Shown piece by piece: positions 16,501-25,656 of a stretch of 64,000 bases of DNA. This DNA is from [Mycobacterium] stephanolepidis (GTDB lineage: Bacteria > Actinomycetota > Actinomycetes > Mycobacteriales > Mycobacteriaceae), in the NCBI RefSeq assembly GCF_002356335.1, contig NZ_AP018165.1, forward strand, positions 992,001-1,056,000, in the 5' to 3' direction. The translations under genes were made by a program, and so were the position numbers. How positions within the stretch are numbered: the first letter of the stretch is position 1; the number at the start of each line of letters is the position of its first letter. The notes below the pieces were generated by a model, which saw only the letters and a list, made by a program, of their open reading frames with translations, was not told the DNA's origin and did not search any database.

Positions 16501-18954
16501 ATGGCTACACCTGATTCTCTTCGCTCCAGCGGTTCGTCGGCACTTCCCGAGCCCGCGCTCTTCGACATGCCCAGCGACTCGAGTTCGCACAGCGATACCT
16601 TGCTCGACGGCCTGAACCCGCAGCAGCGGGCCGCCGTCGCGCACCAGGGGACGCCGCTGCTGATCGTCGCAGGCGCCGGGTCCGGAAAGACCGCGGTGTT
16701 GACCCGTCGCATCGCTTACCTGCTGGCCGAGCGGGATGTGAGCCCGGGTCAGATCCTGGCCATCACCTTCACCAACAAGGCCGCCGCCGAGATGCGCGAG
16801 CGCGTGGCGAACCTCGTGGGCCGACGTGCCAACTCCATGTGGGTCTCGACGTTCCACTCCAGCTGCGTACGCATCCTGCGGAACCAGGCTTCTCTGCTGC
16901 CCGGATTGAACTCCAACTTCTCGATCTACGACTCCGATGACTCCCGGCGGTTGCTGCAGATGATCGGGCGCGATATGAGCCTGGACATCAAGCGCTACTC
17001 ACCGCGCCTGCTGGCCACGGCCATCTCGAACCTCAAGAACGAGCTCATCTCGCCGGAGCAGGCGGTGGCCAACCTCAGCGTCGACGACGATGCCGGTGAG
17101 CTGCGCCGAATCGTCGCCGACGTGTACGGCGAGTACCAGCGGCGCCTGCGTGCGGCCAATGCCCTGGACTTCGACGATCTCATCGGTGAAACCGTGGCCG
17201 TGCTGCAGCAGTTCCCGCAGATCGCACAGTTCTACCGCCGCAAGTTCCGGCACATCCTGGTTGACGAGTACCAGGACACCAACCACGCCCAGTACGTGTT
17301 GGTTCGCGAATTGGTGGGTGCTCACGTGGACCGCACGGTTGATCCGGACAGCCCGGAACCGGCGGAGCTGTGCGTGGTGGGCGACGCCGACCAGTCCATC
17401 TATGCGTTCCGCGGTGCCACGATTCGCAACATCGAGGAATTCGAGCGCGACTATCCCAACGCGAAAACCATTCTGCTGGAACAGAACTATCGATCCACCC
17501 AGAACATATTGAGTGCTGCCAACGCTGTTATCGCCAAGAACGCCAACCGCAGAGAGAAGCGGTTGTGGACCGATTCCGGTGAGGGCGAGCTGATCGTCGG
17601 CTACGTCGCGGACAACGAACACGACGAGGCGTCGTTCATCGCCCGGGAGATCGACGGACTCTTCGATCGCAGCGATGCCAACTACGGCGACGTCGCGGTC
17701 TTCTATCGCACCAACAACAATTCCCGGTCGCTTGAAGAGATTTTCATACGAACCGGCATTCCATACAAAGTCGTTGGGGGAGTGCGGTTCTACGAGCGTA
17801 AGGAAATCCGCGACATCGTCGCGTACCTACGGGTGCTGACCAATCCGGGTGATGCGGTGAGCCTGCGGCGAATCCTCAACACCCCGCGCCGGGGTATCGG
17901 TGACCGGGCCGAGGCGTGCGTTGCCGTACACGCGGAGACCGCGGGCATCGGTTTCGGGGAAGCGCTCGCAGACGCTGCGGCGGGCAAGGTCGCGATGCTG
18001 AACTCTCGCTCCGAGAAGGCAATTGCCGCTTTCATGGACATGCTCGACGAGATTCGCGCCACGTTGCGCACCGACCCGGGGGCATTGCCCGACATCGGAG
18101 ATGTGGTTGACGCCGTGCTCAACCACACCGGATATCGGTATGAGCTGGAGAACAGCAGCGACCCGCAGGAGCTGGCGCGACTCGACAACCTCAACGAATT
18201 GGTCAGTGTCGCACACGAATTCAGTGCTGATGCGGCCAACGCCCAGGCGGCCGGCGAGGATCTGCCGGTCGACGACGAGGATGTCGGCGCGCCTCCGGGA
18301 AGCCTCGAGGCGTTCCTGGAACGGGTGTCGCTGGTGGCCGACGCCGACGAACTGCCCGAATCCACCGCGGGCGTGGTCACGATGATGACTCTGCACACGG
18401 CCAAGGGGCTGGAATTCCCGGTGGTCTTCGTGACCGGCTGGGAAGACGGCATGTTCCCGCATATGCGGGCCCTGGGCGATCCAGTGGAACTGGCCGAGGA
18501 ACGTCGGCTTGCCTACGTCGGGATCACGCGCGCCCGTCAGCGTCTGTACCTGAGCCGGGCCAAGGTGCGTTCATCGTGGGGGCAGCCCATGATGAATCCG
18601 GAATCGCGCTTCCTGCAAGAGATTCCGCAAGACTTGATCGACTGGCGGCGCACCGATCCGCTGCCGGGCCGGATCGCGACGGGTGCCGGAAGCTATGGCG
18701 GCGGTGGCTATGGGTCCAGCGGATCGCGCGGGGGTTTTGGCGGTGGCGGCGGTTCGTTGGGTGCTCCCTCCAAGAAGCGCACCAAGCCGCTGCTGGTGCT
18801 GGAGCCCGGCGATCGTGTGAGTCATGACAAGTACGGGCTGGGCAAGGTCATGGAGGTCACCGGTGTCGGCGAGAGTGCCACATCGCTTATCGACTTCGGC
18901 AGTGATGGACGCGTGAAGCTGATGCACAACTTCGCGCCCGTCCAGAAGCTCTAG
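16501..18954 (+). CDS. uvrD1: ATP-dependent DNA helicase UvrD1/PcrA
   Basis: SF1A 3'-5' helicase of nucleotide excision repair. The 817-residue protein shows all motifs in order: Q-motif LNPQQRAAV, Walker A VAGAGSGKT (about residue 58), motif Ia ITFTNKAAAEM, Walker B DEYQD, motif III VGDADQSIYAFRGA, LLEQNYRST, TLHTAKGLEF and VGITRARQRL. A Gly-rich linker leads to the C-terminal Tudor-like domain (about 760-817), which in mycobacteria binds Ku. The start shows no Shine-Dalgarno; TAAGTTAGAT just upstream may be a -10 giving a leaderless message. Confidence 0.96.
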   Translation: MATPDSLRSSGSSALPEPALFDMPSDSSSHSDTLLDGLNPQQRAAVAHQGTPLLIVAGAGSGKTAVLTRRIAYLLAERDVSPGQILAITFTNKAAAEMRERVANLVGRRANSMWVSTFHSSCVRILRNQASLLPGLNSNFSIYDSDDSRRLLQMIGRDMSLDIKRYSPRLLATAISNLKNELISPEQAVANLSVDDDAGELRRIVADVYGEYQRRLRAANALDFDDLIGETVAVLQQFPQIAQFYRRKFRHILVDEYQDTNHAQYVLVRELVGAHVDRTVDPDSPEPAELCVVGDADQSIYAFRGATIRNIEEFERDYPNAKTILLEQNYRSTQNILSAANAVIAKNANRREKRLWTDSGEGELIVGYVADNEHDEASFIAREIDGLFDRSDANYGDVAVFYRTNNNSRSLEEIFIRTGIPYKVVGGVRFYERKEIRDIVAYLRVLTNPGDAVSLRRILNTPRRGIGDRAEACVAVHAETAGIGFGEALADAAAGKVAMLNSRSEKAIAAFMDMLDEIRATLRTDPGALPDIGDVVDAVLNHTGYRYELENSSDPQELARLDNLNELVSVAHEFSADAANAQAAGEDLPVDDEDVGAPPGSLEAFLERVSLVADADELPESTAGVVTMMTLHTAKGLEFPVVFVTGWEDGMFPHMRALGDPVELAEERRLAYVGITRARQRLYLSRAKVRSSWGQPMMNPESRFLQEIPQDLIDWRRTDPLPGRIATGAGSYGGGGYGSSGSRGGFGGGGGSLGAPSKKRTKPLLVLEPGDRVSHDKYGLGKVMEVTGVGESATSLIDFGSDGRVKLMHNFAPVQKL

Positions 18955-18961
18955 AACAAAA

Positions 18962-19000
18962 AACACCGGGTGTGAGCGTCGATGCTCACCACCCGGTGTT
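18962..19000. terminator. Bidirectional terminator between uvrD1 and the M23 peptidase gene
   Basis: AACACCGGGTG...GAGC pairs with GCTC...CACCCGGTGTT around GTCGAT with one small bulge. The AAAAAA run before the left arm becomes a U-run for minus-strand transcripts. Confidence 0.85.
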
Positions 19001-19012
19001 GAAAGCTATGTT

Positions 19013-20104
19013 TCAGTCGCCGAAGCGGCTGAAGGTGATGCCCTTGTTGGCCAACCAGCCCTGCGGGTCGATGCGCTGCGAACCACCCAGCAGCACCTCG
19101 AAATGCAGGTGCGGGCCGGTGGAGTTACCGCGGTTACCGATGGTGGCGATGCGATCGCCCGCCATCACACGCTGACCCACCGATACTTCCCAGGTGTTGA
19201 TGTGGCCGTACAGGGTCACGGTGCCGTCCGAGTGGCGGATCTTGACCCAGGCGCCGTAACCGGCGGTCGGGCCCGTCGCGATGACGACGCCGTCGGCGGC
19301 GGCCAGGATCGGAGTGCCGATGCTGTTGGCGATGTCGATGCCACCGTGCAGCGCACCCCAGCGGTATCCGAAGCCGGAGGTGAACGTTCCGTTGGCGGGC
19401 ATCACGAAGCGCGGAGCCAGCAGGCGCTTCTCGCGGTCCGCCCGCTCGGAGGCGAAGGCGGTGGCCTTCGCCAGCTGCTCATCGGTGATCGAGGTGTCGG
19501 TGGCCAGCGGAGCGGAGATCAACTGCGGTCCGTGGGCGGCCATCACCGCTGCGGAGCTACCCAGCGCGAGGCTGTGATGATCCGCGGCCGTCGCGGCATC
19601 GTGCTCACTGAGCGCGGTGTATCCGGCGGCGGCAGCGGCGCCGGCGGCCATGGCCGCCAGAGCGATGCGCGTCTTGCCTATCTGGCCGATCTCACGGCGG
19701 CGGTGCACGCCTCCGCTGCTGATCCGGGGCAGCTTGTCGGTGGGGGTGTCACGCGGGTCTCTGGTGCGTGCCGCGGAGGCGGCGAACCAGTCCGCGGTGG
19801 CCTCGATGGAGGCACGAATCCGATCGGACTCGTCGGTGTCTTCTTCCCAGTCCTGCTCGATCTGATCGAGAGCGGTCTGGTGCTCGGCCTCGGCGCCCTC
19901 GTCGGGAGCGTCCTCGTAGACGTCGTAGTCCTCGAGCGCTGGGCGCTCTAGCGCGTCACTCAGGCCGAACTCGTCGATCGGCACGATGTTGGTGATCTCA
20001 TTCTCGGTCGGCGCCGTACTCCGACCACCACGCGTGCGTGTCGTTCGATGCTGTGTCAAAACCCTGCCAGTCTTCCGTTCGGCGTCACGACCTAGCGTGA
20101 CCAA
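19013..20104 (-). CDS. M23 family metallopeptidase (LytM-type), membrane anchored
   Basis: A 363-residue protein: an acidic N-terminal region (30-110), a membrane helix (about 147-168), then a LytM zinc-peptidase domain (about 240-363). The metal site is visible as GGIDIAN (first His-x3-Asp) and HLHFEV. Such enzymes cut or, if the active site is degenerate, bind peptidoglycan peptides; here the ligands look intact. It is the Rv0950c position. The start is uncertain: the frame opens with TTG at 20104 and there is no convincing ATG nearby. A CRP-like site lies 75 bp upstream. Confidence 0.85.
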   Translation of the reverse strand: MVTLGRDAERKTGRVLTQHRTTRTRGGRSTAPTENEITNIVPIDEFGLSDALERPALEDYDVYEDAPDEGAEAEHQTALDQIEQDWEEDTDESDRIRASIEATADWFAASAARTRDPRDTPTDKLPRISSGGVHRRREIGQIGKTRIALAAMAAGAAAAAGYTALSEHDAATAADHHSLALGSSAAVMAAHGPQLISAPLATDTSITDEQLAKATAFASERADREKRLLAPRFVMPANGTFTSGFGYRWGALHGGIDIANSIGTPILAAADGVVIATGPTAGYGAWVKIRHSDGTVTLYGHINTWEVSVGQRVMAGDRIATIGNRGNSTGPHLHFEVLLGGSQRIDPQGWLANKGITFSRFGD

Positions 20105-20481
20105 AACGTGATCTAACCCAAGAGAAGGTAACGGTTGGGCAAGGGGAGTCGCAACTCAATGCGCGGAAACGCATATAAATGTGACTTGTGTCACGAAGTC
20201 GCTGATAGGGCTCCCGAGCCCGGGCATCGTTGCCGAATCTCGCCGGGGCTACCTCACCACAGATCACGGTCGTATGGCGACCCCTCGTGACCGAACTGAA
20301 ACCGGTTACAGACGCGTTCGAGTCCTGCCAGGGGGTGGCCGGCGGGTGAATTCTACGGGTGACCAGGTGGTGAATTCGGCCACTTACTCAGAAGTAGTGA
20401 GGGGCCTCGCTGTGGCCTTGGCTACAGTCCCTAGTGCAATAGTGCCGACCCGACGTTCGACGAGGAAGATGGGCTAGCTAG
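20105..20481. other. Intergenic region between divergent M23 peptidase and sucC
   Basis: About 377 bp without a convincing gene. It holds the CRP-like site at 20180-20195. A 98-codon frame (20181-20477) is open here but has no coding character or ribosome site. I see no tRNA and no strong hairpin. Confidence 0.6.
20180..20195. promoter_or_regulatory. CRP/GlxR-type site
   Basis: TGTGACTTGTGTCACG matches TGTGA-N6-TCAC(A) with one mismatch. It is 75 bp from the M23 start and 287 bp from sucC, so it could regulate either. In actinobacteria CRP/GlxR commonly controls TCA-cycle genes. Confidence 0.55.
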
Positions 20482-21645
20482 ATGGATTTATTCGAGTACC
20501 AGGCCAAGGAGCTGTTCGCTAAGCACAACGTGCCGACGACCCCGGGCCGGGTTACCACCACCGCCGAGGATGCCAAGGCGATCGCCGAGGAAATCGGCAA
20601 GCCGGTGATGATCAAGGCGCAGGTCAAGGTCGGTGGACGTGGCAAGGCCGGTGGTGTGAAGTACGCCGCCACTCCCGATGACGCTTTTACTCACGCAGAG
20701 AACATCCTGGGCCTGGACATCAAGGGCCACATCGTCAAGAAGATCCTCGTCGCCGAGGCCAGCGATATCGCCGAGGAGTACTACATCTCCTTCTTGCTGG
20801 ATCGCGCTAACCGCACCTACCTGGCTATGTGCTCGGTCGAGGGTGGCGTGGAAATCGAAGTGACCGCCGAGGAGAACCCCGACGCGCTGGCCAAGGTGCC
20901 GGTCGACGCGGTCAAGGGCGTTGACTTGGCTCTGGCGCGCGAGATCGCCGAGAAGGGCAAGCTGCCCGCCGAGGTGCTGGATTCCGCCGCGGTGACCATC
21001 CAGAAGCTCTGGGAAGTGTTCGTCGGTGAGGACGCCACCCTGGTGGAGGTCAACCCGCTGGTGCGCACCCCCGACAACCAGATCCTGGCACTGGACGGCA
21101 AGGTGACCCTGGACGGCAACGCCGACTTCCGTCAGCCCGGCCACGCCGAGTTCGAGGACAAGGACGCCACCGATCCGCTGGAGCTCAAGGCCAAGGAGCA
21201 CGACCTCAACTACGTCAAGCTTGACGGCCAGGTCGGCATCATCGGTAACGGAGCGGGTCTGGTCATGTCGACCCTGGACGTGGTCGCCTATGCGGGCGAG
21301 AACCACAACGGCGTGAAGCCCGCCAACTTCCTGGACATCGGTGGTGGCGCCTCGGCCGAGGTGATGGCCGCCGGTCTCGACGTCATCCTGGGCGACTCGC
21401 AGGTCAAGAGCGTCTTCGTAAACGTGTTCGGTGGCATCACCGCATGCGATGCGGTGGCCAACGGCATCGTCGGCGCCCTGAAGACCCTCGGCGACACGGC
21501 CAGCAAGCCGCTGGTGGTCCGTCTCGACGGCAACAAGGTCGAAGAAGGACGGGCGATCCTGGCCGAGTTCAATCATCCGCTGGTTATCCAGGCCGAGACC
21601 ATGGACGCCGGTGCCGACAAGGCCGCCGAGCTGGCGAGCAAGTAA
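20482..21645 (+). CDS. sucC: Succinyl-CoA synthetase beta subunit (ADP-forming)
   Basis: Beta subunit of the TCA-cycle enzyme that makes ATP or GTP from succinyl-CoA. The 387-residue length is standard. It opens with [20 protein letters not shown], has an ATP-grasp domain with [17 protein letters not shown] (about residue 48), VEVNPLV metal contacts, and the C-terminal CoA-ligase domain with [11 protein letters not shown]. Start ATG 20482 matches the family N-terminus. It is cotranscribed with sucD after a 14-bp gap. Confidence 0.97.
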   Translation: MDLFEYQAKELFAKHNVPTTPGRVTTTAEDAKAIAEEIGKPVMIKAQVKVGGRGKAGGVKYAATPDDAFTHAENILGLDIKGHIVKKILVAEASDIAEEYYISFLLDRANRTYLAMCSVEGGVEIEVTAEENPDALAKVPVDAVKGVDLALAREIAEKGKLPAEVLDSAAVTIQKLWEVFVGEDATLVEVNPLVRTPDNQILALDGKVTLDGNADFRQPGHAEFEDKDATDPLELKAKEHDLNYVKLDGQVGIIGNGAGLVMSTLDVVAYAGENHNGVKPANFLDIGGGASAEVMAAGLDVILGDSQVKSVFVNVFGGITACDAVANGIVGALKTLGDTASKPLVVRLDGNKVEEGRAILAEFNHPLVIQAETMDAGADKAAELASK

Positions 21646-21659
21646 GGGAGCTTGAATCA

Positions 21660-22562
21660 ATGTCCATTTTCCTGAACAAAGAGTCCAAGGTCATCGTCCA
21701 GGGCATCACCGGCGGCGAGGGCACCAAGCACACCGCGCTGATGCTCAAGGCCGGTACCCAGGTCGTGGGTGGCGTCAACGCCCGCAAGGCCGGAACCACC
21801 GTGTCGCACAAGGATGCCGACGGCAACGATGTCGAGTTGCCGGTGTTCGCCAGTGTGGCCGAGGCCATCAAGGAGACCGGCGCCGACGTGTCGATCGCCT
21901 TTGTGCCGCCCGCGTTCTCCAAGGACGCGATCATCGAGGCCATTGACGCCGAGATCCCGCTGTTGGTTGTCATCACCGAGGGAATCCCGGTGCAGGACAG
22001 CGCATATGCATGGGCATACAACGTCGAGAAGGGCAACAAGACCCGCATCATCGGGCCCAACTGCCCCGGCGTCATCACCCCCGGTGAGGCTCTGGTCGGC
22101 ATCACGCCGAACAACATCACCGGCACCGGCCCGGTCGGTCTGGTGTCCAAGTCCGGCACCCTGACCTACCAGATGATGTACGAGCTACGCGATTTCGGTT
22201 TCTCGACCGCCATCGGCATCGGCGGCGACCCGGTCATCGGCACCACCCACATCGACGCCATCGAGGCGTTCGAGAAGGACCCGGAGACCAAGATCATCGT
22301 CATGATCGGTGAGATCGGTGGTGACGCCGAGGAGCGCGCGGCCGACTACATCAAGGCCAACGTGTCCAAGCCGGTCGTCGGTTACGTCGCGGGCTTCACC
22401 GCCCCCGAGGGCAAGACCATGGGTCACGCCGGCGCCATCGTGTCCGGCAGCTCGGGTACCGCTCAGGCCAAGAAGGAGGCCCTTGAGGCCGCCGGCGTGA
22501 AGGTCGGCAAGACGCCGTCCGAGACCGCCAAGCTGGCTCGCGAGATCCTGCAGAGCCTGTAA
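21660..22562 (+). CDS. sucD: Succinyl-CoA synthetase alpha subunit
   Basis: The 300-residue alpha subunit, carrying the CoA-binding Rossmann domain ([15 protein letters not shown] at residues 11-25) and the catalytic His in the phospho-histidine segment [14 protein letters not shown] near residue 245. ATG 21660 has GGGAG 9 bp before it and matches the family N-terminus ([15 protein letters not shown]). It forms the heterotetramer with the product of the gene just upstream. A strong terminator follows. Confidence 0.97.
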   Translation: MSIFLNKESKVIVQGITGGEGTKHTALMLKAGTQVVGGVNARKAGTTVSHKDADGNDVELPVFASVAEAIKETGADVSIAFVPPAFSKDAIIEAIDAEIPLLVVITEGIPVQDSAYAWAYNVEKGNKTRIIGPNCPGVITPGEALVGITPNNITGTGPVGLVSKSGTLTYQMMYELRDFGFSTAIGIGGDPVIGTTHIDAIEAFEKDPETKIIVMIGEIGGDAEERAADYIKANVSKPVVGYVAGFTAPEGKTMGHAGAIVSGSSGTAQAKKEALEAAGVKVGKTPSETAKLAREILQSL

Positions 22563-22577
22563 CGGCTTCTTACGCGA

Positions 22578-22617
22578 GGGCCCCGACCGGATTTCCGGTT
22601 GGGGCCCTTGTCGTTTC
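22578..22617 (+). terminator. Rho-independent terminator of sucCD
   Basis: GGGCCCCGACCGG (22578-22590) pairs with CCGGTTGGGGCCC (22595-22607), one wobble, followed by TTGTCGTTT. Confidence 0.9.
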
Positions 22618-22853
22618 GCCGACCGCATACCCGGCGCAGCTGATTCAGGCCCGTGCGCTGCGTGTGGTATGCGCTCGCGCGCGGCCTGTCCGCGGTGAAA
22701 TTTGGTCCGCGGCATGACAATTCGTCTCTCTGCAGGCGTCGAATCTACTGTCAGTCGATATCGCGTTTCGTTCAGTGAGATTGTGTGACCTATGCATGAA
22801 CAATCGGATGACGGGGCTCTGTCACCCCTGGTGACCGGCTACCTTCTCGGTTC

Positions 22854-23456
22854 GTGGGCCTCTTGTTTGACACATCTGGACTGGTGCCGACTGCTGACGG
22901 TTGGTACGACCCGGCAACCGGCGATCAATTCTGGGTCTCGGAATCGCGTGGCGCCTACCTGTCGGTGCCCCTGGAGGATCTGGACGTGGTGCGCCGCGCG
23001 CTCGTCGAGGCCGTGCTCACCCGCCGCGCGGGCGTCATCGAGGCCTACATCGTCGGCGTCGACAGATTGCCGGGCCTGCTCTACGTGGTGAAGGTTCCGA
23101 AAGCTGATGCCCCACAAGGGCTCACTTTCATGGCTTCGATAGTTGTGCCGCGCGCGCACTCGTATGCGATGGTCTGCGGGGCATTCGCGGAGGGCCCGGT
23201 GACCGGGGTGCGCGAGGCGGTAGTGCTCGAGGAGCTGTTGGCTGCCGGTGGCCCGTCATCGCACATGTGGCCCCCGCACCCCTACGCGCCCGACCTCGAG
23301 CCGGGTATTCCGTACAACATCGCCGACGAAATACGTTGGGACGTCAGGTTCCCGGACCACCCGCTGTCGCGTCTGCGTCGATGGGTGGCCAGGGTGACGC
23401 CGACCATCGGCGTGGAGCAGAAGTTCGCCGCTTTGCCGCCGTTCTCGGTGCGTTAG
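22854..23456 (+). CDS. Conserved hypothetical protein
   Basis: A 200-residue soluble protein without signal peptide or membrane segment. I do not recognise a domain. It begins MGLLFDTSGLVPTADGWYDP, has alternating strands and helices (EDLDVVRRALVEAVL; VVPRAHSYAMVCGAFAEG) and a Pro/His-rich section (HMWPPHPYAPD). Composition and codon use look genuine. The GTG start is chosen because the coding character begins there. It is convergent with the F420 oxidoreductase gene, overlapping it by 4 bp at the stops. Confidence 0.65.
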   Translation: MGLLFDTSGLVPTADGWYDPATGDQFWVSESRGAYLSVPLEDLDVVRRALVEAVLTRRAGVIEAYIVGVDRLPGLLYVVKVPKADAPQGLTFMASIVVPRAHSYAMVCGAFAEGPVTGVREAVVLEELLAAGGPSSHMWPPHPYAPDLEPGIPYNIADEIRWDVRFPDHPLSRLRRWVARVTPTIGVEQKFAALPPFSVR

Positions 23457-24301
23457 GCGAATGCGGCCAGTTTTCCGGACAACCGCTCGATGTACGCCCG
23501 CACCTCTTCCTCGGAGCGGTCGGGCATCCCGAAGATCGCCTCGGTGACACCCAGCTCGCGCCAGGCGGCGAGTTGTTCTGGGTCCGGCTTGCCCGCCAGT
23601 ACGTAGATCAGCGGGTCGCCCTCACGGCCTGCCGCTGTCCATTCCGCCTTGAGGGCAACGATCTTGCCGGTGATGTCCTCGTCGCGCGGGGTGGACATCC
23701 AGCCGTCGGCGTTCTTGGCGATCCACTTGAAGTTCTTCTCGGTGCCTCCCGCGCCCACGATCACCGGCACATGCTTCTGCACGGTCTTGGGCCAGGCCCA
23801 GCTCGGGCCGAAATTGACGAATTTGCCTGAGTAGCTGGCCTCTTCGTTCTCCCAGAGCTTGCGCATCGCCTCGATGTACTCGCGCAGCATGGTGCGGCGA
23901 CGGCCCGCGGGAACGTTGTGGTCGGCCAATTCGTCGGTGTTCCAGCCGTATCCGACGCCCACGGTGACCCGACCGCCACTCATGTGGTCAAGGGTGGCAA
24001 TCGATTTAGCAAGGGTGATCGGATCGTGCTCGACGGGGATCGCGACTGCGGTCGCGAGCCGGATCTTTGTCGTCACCGCACACGCGGCGCCGAGGGACAC
24101 CCAGGGGTCAAGGGTGCGCATGTAGCGGTCGTCGGGCAGTTCCGCGCCACCGGTGCCGGGATGAGCGGCCTCGCGCTTGACGGGGATGTGTGTGTGCTCG
24201 GGCACGTAGAAGGTGCTGAACCCGCCGTCCTCGGCGGCCTTGGCGGCGATGTCCGGCGAGATGCCGCGGTCACTGGTGAACAGAACGAGGCCGTAGTCCA
24301 T
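23453..24301 (-). CDS. LLM class F420-dependent oxidoreductase
   Basis: A 282-residue luciferase-like oxidoreductase (Rv0953c position and length). The N-terminus MDYGLVLFTSDRGISPD, the segment DHMSGGRVTVGVGYGWN (about residue 100) and the C-terminal PDRSEEEVRAYIERL are typical. It probably binds F420. ATG 24301 gives the family length; a longer frame exists upstream but lacks homology. It diverges from an SfnG-like monooxygenase gene with a 119-bp gap. Confidence 0.85.
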   Translation of the reverse strand: MDYGLVLFTSDRGISPDIAAKAAEDGGFSTFYVPEHTHIPVKREAAHPGTGGAELPDDRYMRTLDPWVSLGAACAVTTKIRLATAVAIPVEHDPITLAKSIATLDHMSGGRVTVGVGYGWNTDELADHNVPAGRRRTMLREYIEAMRKLWENEEASYSGKFVNFGPSWAWPKTVQKHVPVIVGAGGTEKNFKWIAKNADGWMSTPRDEDITGKIVALKAEWTAAGREGDPLIYVLAGKPDPEQLAAWRELGVTEAIFGMPDRSEEEVRAYIERLSGKLAAFA

Positions 24302-24420
24302 CCACCAATTAGAACGTGTTCCAGTTTTGTTGTCGAGAGTGGGGCCCACATGGGGCCGGGAACGGATCACGGTGAGTAAGACGGATGACCGTCCGCAGGG
24401 TTCGCTGTTTGCATGACTCC

Positions 24421-25542
24421 ATGACGACCGAACGGATATCCGACCACGTCAAATTCGCGTACTGGGTCCCCAATGTCAGCGGTGGCCTGGTCACCAGCAC
24501 CATTGAGCAGCGCACGGACTGGGGCTACGACTACAACGTCGCCCTGGCACGCACGGCCGAGAACAACGGCTTCGAATACGCGCTCACCCAGGTGCGTTAC
24601 GAAGCCAGCTACGGCGCCGAGTACCAACACGAATCCACCAGCTTCTCTCTTGCTCTGCTGCTGGCTACCGAGCGCCTCAAGGTGATCGCCGCCGTCCATC
24701 CCGGACTGTGGCAGCCGGGCGTGCTCGCCAAGCTGGGCGCAACCGCCGACCACCTTTCCGGCGGTCGCTTCGCCGTCAACGTGGTATCCGGGTGGTTCAA
24801 GGACGAGTTCACTCACTTGGGCGAACCGTGGTTGGAGCACGACGAGAGGTACCGCCGAAGCGGCGAGTTCCTTCAGGTGCTGCGCAAGATCTGGACCGAG
24901 GATGACGTCGACTTCCGGGGTGACTTCTACCGGATCCACGACTTCACACTGAAGCCGAAGCCGCTGCACACGCCGGAGCTGTTCCAGGGAGGCAACTCCA
25001 CGGCCGCGCGGCGCAACGGCGGCCTCTACTCCGACTGGTACTTCTCCAACGGCAAGGACTTCGCGGGCATCACCGACCAGATCGTGGAGGTCCGCGACCA
25101 CGCCCGCACCGTCGGCCGCGAGGTCAGCGTCGGGCTCAACGGTTTCATCATCGCCAGAGACACCGAGGCCGAAGCGCGCGAGGTATTGCGGGAAATCGTC
25201 GCGAAGGCCAATCGCCCCGCCGTCGAGGGCTTCCGCGCGGCCGTTCAGCAGGCAGGCTCGGCCACCGGCGACAAGAAGGGCATGTGGGCGGACTCCTCGT
25301 TCGAGGACTTGGTGCAGTACAACGACGGATTCCGTACCCAGCTCATCGGAACCCCGGAACAGATCGCTGAGCGGATCGTCGCGTATCGCCGGCGGGGTGT
25401 AGACCTGATCCTGGGCGGCTTCCTGCACTTCCAGGAGGAGATCGAATACTTCGGAGCCAAGGTGCTGCCACTGGTCCGCGAGATCGAGGCAGCCGACGCT
25501 CAGGAAACCCACAGCGAATATCGCGTACCGGTTTTGAGCTAA
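24421..25542 (+). CDS. Dimethylsulfone monooxygenase-like FMNH2-dependent enzyme (SfnG type)
   Basis: A 373-residue LLM-fold monooxygenase close to SfnG, SsuD and related two-component enzymes. VKFAYWVPNVSGGLVTSTI at the start, HLSGGRFAVNVVSGWFKDEF (about residue 112), LFQGGNSTAARR and the C-terminal GVDLILGGFLHFQEEIEYF are characteristic. It would convert dimethylsulfone to methanesulfinate with reduced FMN from a partner reductase that is not adjacent. Alkanesulfonate or another sulfur substrate is possible. ATG 24421 is preferred to GTG 24385. Confidence 0.75.
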   Translation: MTTERISDHVKFAYWVPNVSGGLVTSTIEQRTDWGYDYNVALARTAENNGFEYALTQVRYEASYGAEYQHESTSFSLALLLATERLKVIAAVHPGLWQPGVLAKLGATADHLSGGRFAVNVVSGWFKDEFTHLGEPWLEHDERYRRSGEFLQVLRKIWTEDDVDFRGDFYRIHDFTLKPKPLHTPELFQGGNSTAARRNGGLYSDWYFSNGKDFAGITDQIVEVRDHARTVGREVSVGLNGFIIARDTEAEAREVLREIVAKANRPAVEGFRAAVQQAGSATGDKKGMWADSSFEDLVQYNDGFRTQLIGTPEQIAERIVAYRRRGVDLILGGFLHFQEEIEYFGAKVLPLVREIEAADAQETHSEYRVPVLS

Positions 25543-25656
25543 CCGATGCGCCTCGGCCGTGTCTCGCCTTGTCTGCGTCCGTACCGACGCCGTGTGCAGT
25601 AGCGTGGAGGCGATCCACCCCGAGACCACGACCGAAACCGTGATGTAGGAGATGTA

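Noticed and set aside
20300..20335. tRNA-like T-arm sequence (GTTCGAGTCCTGCC)
   Set aside because: No matching acceptor, D-arm or anticodon arm around it.
20181..20477. 98-codon frame ending just before sucC
   Set aside because: No ribosome site, basic and Arg-rich as expected for non-coding high-GC DNA, and it overlaps the CRP-like site and the sucC promoter region.
20488..21660. 390-codon open frame antisense to sucC
   Set aside because: High GC with strong codon bias leaves long antisense frames open; the translation has no domain and sucC is certain.
24367..25629. 420-codon open frame antisense to the SfnG-like gene
   Set aside because: Shadow frame caused by codon bias; the plus-strand protein is a clear monooxygenase.
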